Shown: piece after piece, positions 61,047 to 64,000 of the stretch | Numbering within the stretch: the first letter of the stretch is position 1 | How the letters are laid out: every line of letters starts with the position of its first letter | Assembly: GCA_902769255.1 (NCBI GenBank) | Contig: CACXOM010000006.1 | Coordinates: 1 to 64,000, forward strand | DNA: 64,000 nt | Reading direction: 5' to 3' | DNA from: Oscillospiraceae bacterium | Lineage (GTDB): Bacteria > Bacillota > Clostridia > Oscillospirales > Acutalibacteraceae | Translations under genes and position numbers: made by a program | Notes under the pieces: model-generated | Told to the model about the DNA's origin: nothing | The model's input: only the letters and a program-made list of their open reading frames with translations | Databases searched by the model: none

Positions 61047-62402
61047 CTAAAGTAAAACAATCTGATTTTTTATATCTTCAAGTGAAACTTTATATTTTCC
61101 TTTATAATTTTTATTTATTTTAACCGCATAAACTTCTTCATCATTTGATTTAATTTCGGTGTAACCGCTGTTGTTATGCGAAAAATCTGATTTTACAAAA
61201 ACTTTTATTCTAAAAATTTCCTCGCCAAAATCTTTTTTGGTAAAATCCCACTCGCAAAAGATTTGCTCACGCGAATCATAATCTTTTTTTGCGGTTACAT
61301 TGCCAAGCCACGAGTCAGCGGTTTTTATAAAATAATTATCGTTAGAATTCAAAAATCCGCTTGCGACTCTTTTCGACATTTTTTTATTATCAAGTGAATA
61401 CCACTCTGTAAAATAAACTCTGTCGCCGTATTCTGTGTCTTGAGAATAACCGTTGCAAAGGTAAGATTTCGGTATTTCGATTTTGCCGTCTGAATTAATA
61501 TCTTTACTTTCAATCAACGAATTTCGTTGAGTAAATTTAGTTGAATTATTCCTTTTATCATAAAACAACGCTTTTATTGTTTGGTCATAATAAAAAATTT
61601 CGGTAATCATTGTGTCTTTGCTGACAGCGGCGTCAACAAAAATGCCGTTTTGATTTTTTGAAATAGGCGCTGTTTCTAATTTTGAAAAAGAAATAACATT
61701 TGTATCAAAATTAGCCGAACCCAAAGCAAAAGGAATAGAGTCTTTTTGGTAAGAAAAACTTATTAGCTTTGCAGTTGCGGTGTTTTTAATAATCGAGCTG
61801 TCAATTACTTGCGAAACAGACGATGACTGACTGCCTAATTTAAAAATTGCAATTTGCGGTTTTTTTGAAGCACCCAAATCACAAACGCAAAAATCGGTAT
61901 AACGTTCTTGAGTTAAAAGCTGAACTCCCAACTTATCCATTTTATAAACATTTAATTCCTGTTCCAAAGTGTTGTTAAGCTTGCAACCTATCAAAAATTC
62001 TTTGCTTTCATCAGAACAAATATCGGCAGTTTCAACCCTGTCAATTCCAATTCCCGAAAGGGCGCTGTCAAATTTAATTTTCCATTCGTCATTCTTTTTT
62101 GTCAAAACACAAAGATGAATTGTAATATTCTTATTCTCAGTAGTTTGGTAAAAAGCAACCGCATCACGATTGCCGTCATTATTAAAATCATCTATCATAA
62201 CTGCGTTGCGGTATTCGCCGACAGTAGGATATGAAAATTCAAAACCGCTGTGCGAGTTTTCCAAAACTTCCTCAATTTCGACTAAGTCGCCCAAGCCTTT
62301 CGGCGGCGACATAAGTGAAGCAGGAGCGTCAAAAATGCCGGCACAACCGCTAAAATTTATCATAACCACGCAAGAAAGCATTAAAAACAATATTTTCTTC
62401 AT
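61047..62402 (-). CDS. Lipoprotein with Asp-rich calcium-type loops, unknown function
   Basis: 451 residues. Signal peptide with lipobox FSGC, lipidated Cys at residue 20. Two loops, DDFNNDGNRDAVAF (about 72-85) and DINSDGKIEI (about 300-310), resemble the DxDxDG calcium loops of FG-GAP/VCBS beta-propeller proteins. Composition and strand-rich sequence fit a beta-propeller. It lies 14 bases before the response-regulator gene on the same strand, so it may be an outer accessory of that two-component system. I do not recognise the family. Confidence 0.8.
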   Translation of the reverse strand: MKKILFLMLSCVVMINFSGCAGIFDAPASLMSPPKGLGDLVEIEEVLENSHSGFEFSYPTVGEYRNAVMIDDFNNDGNRDAVAFYQTTENKNITIHLCVLTKKNDEWKIKFDSALSGIGIDRVETADICSDESKEFLIGCKLNNTLEQELNVYKMDKLGVQLLTQERYTDFCVCDLGASKKPQIAIFKLGSQSSSVSQVIDSSIIKNTATAKLISFSYQKDSIPFALGSANFDTNVISFSKLETAPISKNQNGIFVDAAVSKDTMITEIFYYDQTIKALFYDKRNNSTKFTQRNSLIESKDINSDGKIEIPKSYLCNGYSQDTEYGDRVYFTEWYSLDNKKMSKRVASGFLNSNDNYFIKTADSWLGNVTAKKDYDSREQIFCEWDFTKKDFGEEIFRIKVFVKSDFSHNNSGYTEIKSNDEEVYAVKINKNYKGKYKVSLEDIKNQIVLL

Positions 62403-62440
62403 TTACCCCTTTTTCACCGCCTTTTAAAAATTTTAATATA

Positions 62441-63460
62441 TTAGTCTAAATAATCTTTTGCCGAAGTAAATTTGTAATCGCCGTTTTTAAGCAAATCAAA
62501 GTTTTTAAGCGCCGCCGCTGTGCCGAGTGCAACACAGGTTTTCGGATTTTGCGGAGTGTTTACCTTTATTCCGGCATATTTTTCAATAAACTCGCCCAGC
62601 CCGTAAAGTTTTGAGCCGCCGCCTATTAAAATTATACCGTTTTCGTGCGCATCGCCCGCAATTTCGGGTGGCGATTTTTCGATAACCGACTGAATTGTTC
62701 TGCAAATTTCCATTGCAGGATCATAAAGTGCAGTTATCATTTCGCTGGTGTTTATTTCAAAAGTTTGCGGCATTCCGGTAAACTGATGTTGACCCTTTGC
62801 AGTCAAAGTCAGCTCGAGTGGACGAGGGCGAACACAACCGATTTGCTTTTTGATTTTTTCAACCGTGTGCGGACCTACCACAATGTTATGCTCAAATTTT
62901 ATGTATTTTTCAATAGCCTGATTAAAATAATCGCCTGCAACATGAATTGACTCGCTTTTTACAAGACCGCCCATAGATAAAGTCGCAATATCGGTAGTGC
63001 CGGCGCCAATATCTACAATAACCGTGCCTTTCGGCGTTGTAAAATCAATTCCAAGTCCGATTGCAGCCGCAACAGGCCCTTCAAGCGTGCAAATATCTCT
63101 TGCGCCCGACTCTAAACAAGCGTTTATAAGCGAACGGCGTTGCATGCTTGTAATACCGCTTGGTACCGCAACCATAAGCCTTGCTTTTAAAAGGTTGTTA
63201 CCTGCAACAGAGGAAACAAAAGCGGTAAGCATATTTTGCGCCATTTCATAGTCGGCGATAACGCCTTCCGATATAGGACGAACAGCGGTAACCGAATCAG
63301 GAGTTCTGCCTATCATTTTGTAAGCGTCTGTTCCTGCGGCGATAAGTTCGTCAGTATATGTTTGATAAGAAATTGCCGAGTGTTCATCAAGCACAATTTG
63401 CTTGCCTTGACAAATAATTGTGCGAAGCGAACCCAAGTCTATTCCGTAGCCGTTAATCAA
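62441..63460 (-). CDS. Divergent MreB/actin-like protein
   Basis: About 339 residues. Actin-ATPase fold of the MreB family: phosphate-1 GYGIDLGSLRTII (instead of GIDLGTANT), MIGRTPDSVTAVRPISEGVIADY, phosphate-2 TVIVDIGAGTTDIATLS, and ILIGGGSKLYGL for adenosine. Loss of the Thr/Asn in the first loop marks it as a paralogue, not the main MreB. It could still guide cell shape or act as a polymer scaffold. The start is uncertain: a TTG at 63460 follows GGTGG with 5 bases, while a TTG at 63481 has no clear site. Confidence 0.82.
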   Translation of the reverse strand: MINGYGIDLGSLRTIICQGKQIVLDEHSAISYQTYTDELIAAGTDAYKMIGRTPDSVTAVRPISEGVIADYEMAQNMLTAFVSSVAGNNLLKARLMVAVPSGITSMQRRSLINACLESGARDICTLEGPVAAAIGLGIDFTTPKGTVIVDIGAGTTDIATLSMGGLVKSESIHVAGDYFNQAIEKYIKFEHNIVVGPHTVEKIKKQIGCVRPRPLELTLTAKGQHQFTGMPQTFEINTSEMITALYDPAMEICRTIQSVIEKSPPEIAGDAHENGIILIGGGSKLYGLGEFIEKYAGIKVNTPQNPKTCVALGTAAALKNFDLLKNGDYKFTSAKDYLD

Positions 63461-63508
63461 TTTTTCCACCGTTTCTTTCAATAGTTTTATATAAGTACAT
63501 ACACAATT

Positions 63509-63537
63509 ATTATAATATATTACTTCTAATAATACAA
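63509..63537 (-). promoter_or_regulatory. Promoter of the mreB-like gene
   Basis: Minus strand TTGTAT (63532-63537), 17 bases, TATAAT (63509-63514). It may drive the whole run from the mreB-like gene to the kinase. Confidence 0.68.
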
Positions 63538-63605
63538 GTATTTTTTAAAATTTTTAACCCTTAATGTGTAAATTTTATATTAACAAAAAAAGATTGTGTT
63601 TTGAC

Positions 63606-63634
63606 TTGCTAAAACAGGAAAAATATTGTATAAT
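63606..63634 (+). promoter_or_regulatory. Promoter of the cysteine desulfurase gene
   Basis: TTGCTA (63606-63611), 17 bases, TATAAT (63629-63634). A better TTGACT at 63601 would leave a 22-base spacer. Confidence 0.55.
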
Positions 63635-63660
63635 ATTATAGATTATGATATTTTGGGCAG

Positions 63661-64000
63661 GTGTTATTTATTACCGAGGCATATTTTGATAATTCTTCTA
63701 CAACTTTTCTTTGCAAAGAGGCAAAAGAGGCTATTTTAACCGCTTGCGATTACAACGGAAATCCCTCTTCTTTGCACCGCTTAGGCACTTTTTCAAGCGA
63801 ACTTTTGGAAAATGCACGCAAAAGCGTTGCAAAAGTTTTAAAATGCTCTAAAAGCGAGATATATTTCACATCGGGCGGAACCGAAAGCGACAACGCCGCA
63901 ATTATCGGCACAGTTTTGGCACTTAAAAGAAGAGGCAAAAAAATTGTTACAACCGCCTTTGAACATTCCGCAGTTATTAACACAATGAAACAGTTGGAAA
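63661..64000 (+). CDS. Cysteine desulfurase (NifS/IscS family), N-terminal part
   Basis: 113 codons run off the right edge. AYFDNSSTT, NGNPSSLHRLG and YFTSGGTESDNAAI are the class V aminotransferase start, and AFEHSAVINTM holds the conserved His. It is a PLP enzyme that takes sulfur from cysteine for Fe-S clusters or tRNA thiolation. The start is the only in-frame near candidate, a GTG at 63661, since a stop lies at 63646; its ribosome binding site is weak. The Lys that binds PLP and the active-site Cys are beyond the window. Confidence 0.9.
   Translation, partial: MLFITEAYFDNSSTTFLCKEAKEAILTACDYNGNPSSLHRLGTFSSELLENARKSVAKVLKCSKSEIYFTSGGTESDNAAIIGTVLALKRRGKKIVTTAFEHSAVINTMKQLE

Noticed and set aside
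1..64000. CRISPR arrays
   Set aside because: The repeats seen are scattered and differ in their centres. No regularly spaced array or cas gene is present.
1..64000. tRNA and rRNA genes
   Set aside because: The gaps between genes were read for cloverleaf pieces (GGTTCGA-type T arms with acceptor ends) and none was convincing. The GTTC-containing stretch near 52980 belongs to the T-box.

Overview
The window looks like a chromosomal segment of a low-GC, anaerobic, spore-forming member of the Clostridia, most like the gut Ruminococcaceae/Oscillospiraceae. The grounds are AT-rich sequence with strong AGGAGG-type ribosome binding sites and several TTG starts, pyruvate formate-lyase with its glycyl-radical activase, the cotJABC spore-coat genes, GatCAB indirect tRNA amidation, a cysteine T-box leader, cytoplasmic glycosidases and REP-like palindromes with a REP-associated transposase. 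No rRNA, tRNA, CRISPR or prophage was seen. Most of the window is housekeeping sequence. The accessory material is at 1-2400 and 41780-46370.

Layout. 1-2400 is an accessory edge: the 3' end of an IS3-family element, REP-like palindromes, a polysaccharide deacetylase, and a two-gene cassette (an XRE repressor divergent from an unknown Rossmann-like protein) bracketed by two identical 43-bp terminator repeats. 2404-4332 is a GntR-ABC transporter operon. 4486-6690 is a GH3 beta-glucosidase. 6951-10559 is the glycolytic operon pgk-tpiA-gpmI. 10644-12488 holds a secreted serine hydrolase and a histidine phosphatase. 12542-20907 (minus) holds pnp, a polysaccharide polymerase/ligase-like protein, aspS and gatCAB, with rpsO upstream. 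21540-23129 has two small genes and cotJABC. 23288-27402 has a GH16 glucanase and pflB-pflA. 27434-34913 (minus) runs yceD-rpmF-DUF512-der-plsY-gpsA-proS and a Thr-rich membrane protein. 35206-41713 has a small unknown gene, recG, a fakA-like gene, a gls24/asp23-family gene, a peptide-binding lipoprotein and mscL. 41842-48197 (minus) is the operon typA-RAYT-hydrolase-murF-ddl followed by a DUF559 gene enclosed by inverted repeats. 48473-50802 has a ZIP transporter and mrp-FTR-trxA. 50858-63460 (minus) has cysE-cysS under a T-box, prmC-recA-recX-rimO-pgsA, DUF1385, a two-component system, a lipoprotein and an MreB-like gene. The right edge opens a cysteine desulfurase.

How the genes work together. 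Central carbon flow is pgk-tpiA-gpmI into pyruvate, then PflB/PflA to formate and acetyl-CoA. The GH3 and GH16 enzymes, neither with a signal peptide, would feed imported oligosaccharides into it. AspS plus GatCAB supply Asp-, Asn- and/or Gln-tRNA. The cysteine block (T-box, cysE, cysS) and the desulfurase handle sulfur. The mrp-FTR-trx operon links Fe-S cluster carriage to ferredoxin-driven thioredoxin reduction. ddl and a membrane-anchored murF make the D-Ala-D-Ala end of the peptidoglycan stem peptide.

The most unusual signals are: (1) a RAYT transposase whose own coding sequence contains two perfectly complementary 25-nt REP arms, both translated in frame; (2) short repeats whose hairpin stems differ completely between copies but stay base-paired, two of them enclosing a DUF559 nuclease gene; (3) the XRE/Rossmann cassette with palindromic operators between duplicated terminators; (4) a six-cysteine mini-FTR next to thioredoxin; (5) a palindromic motif shared by the pfl promoter region and that of an unknown gene 11 kb away.
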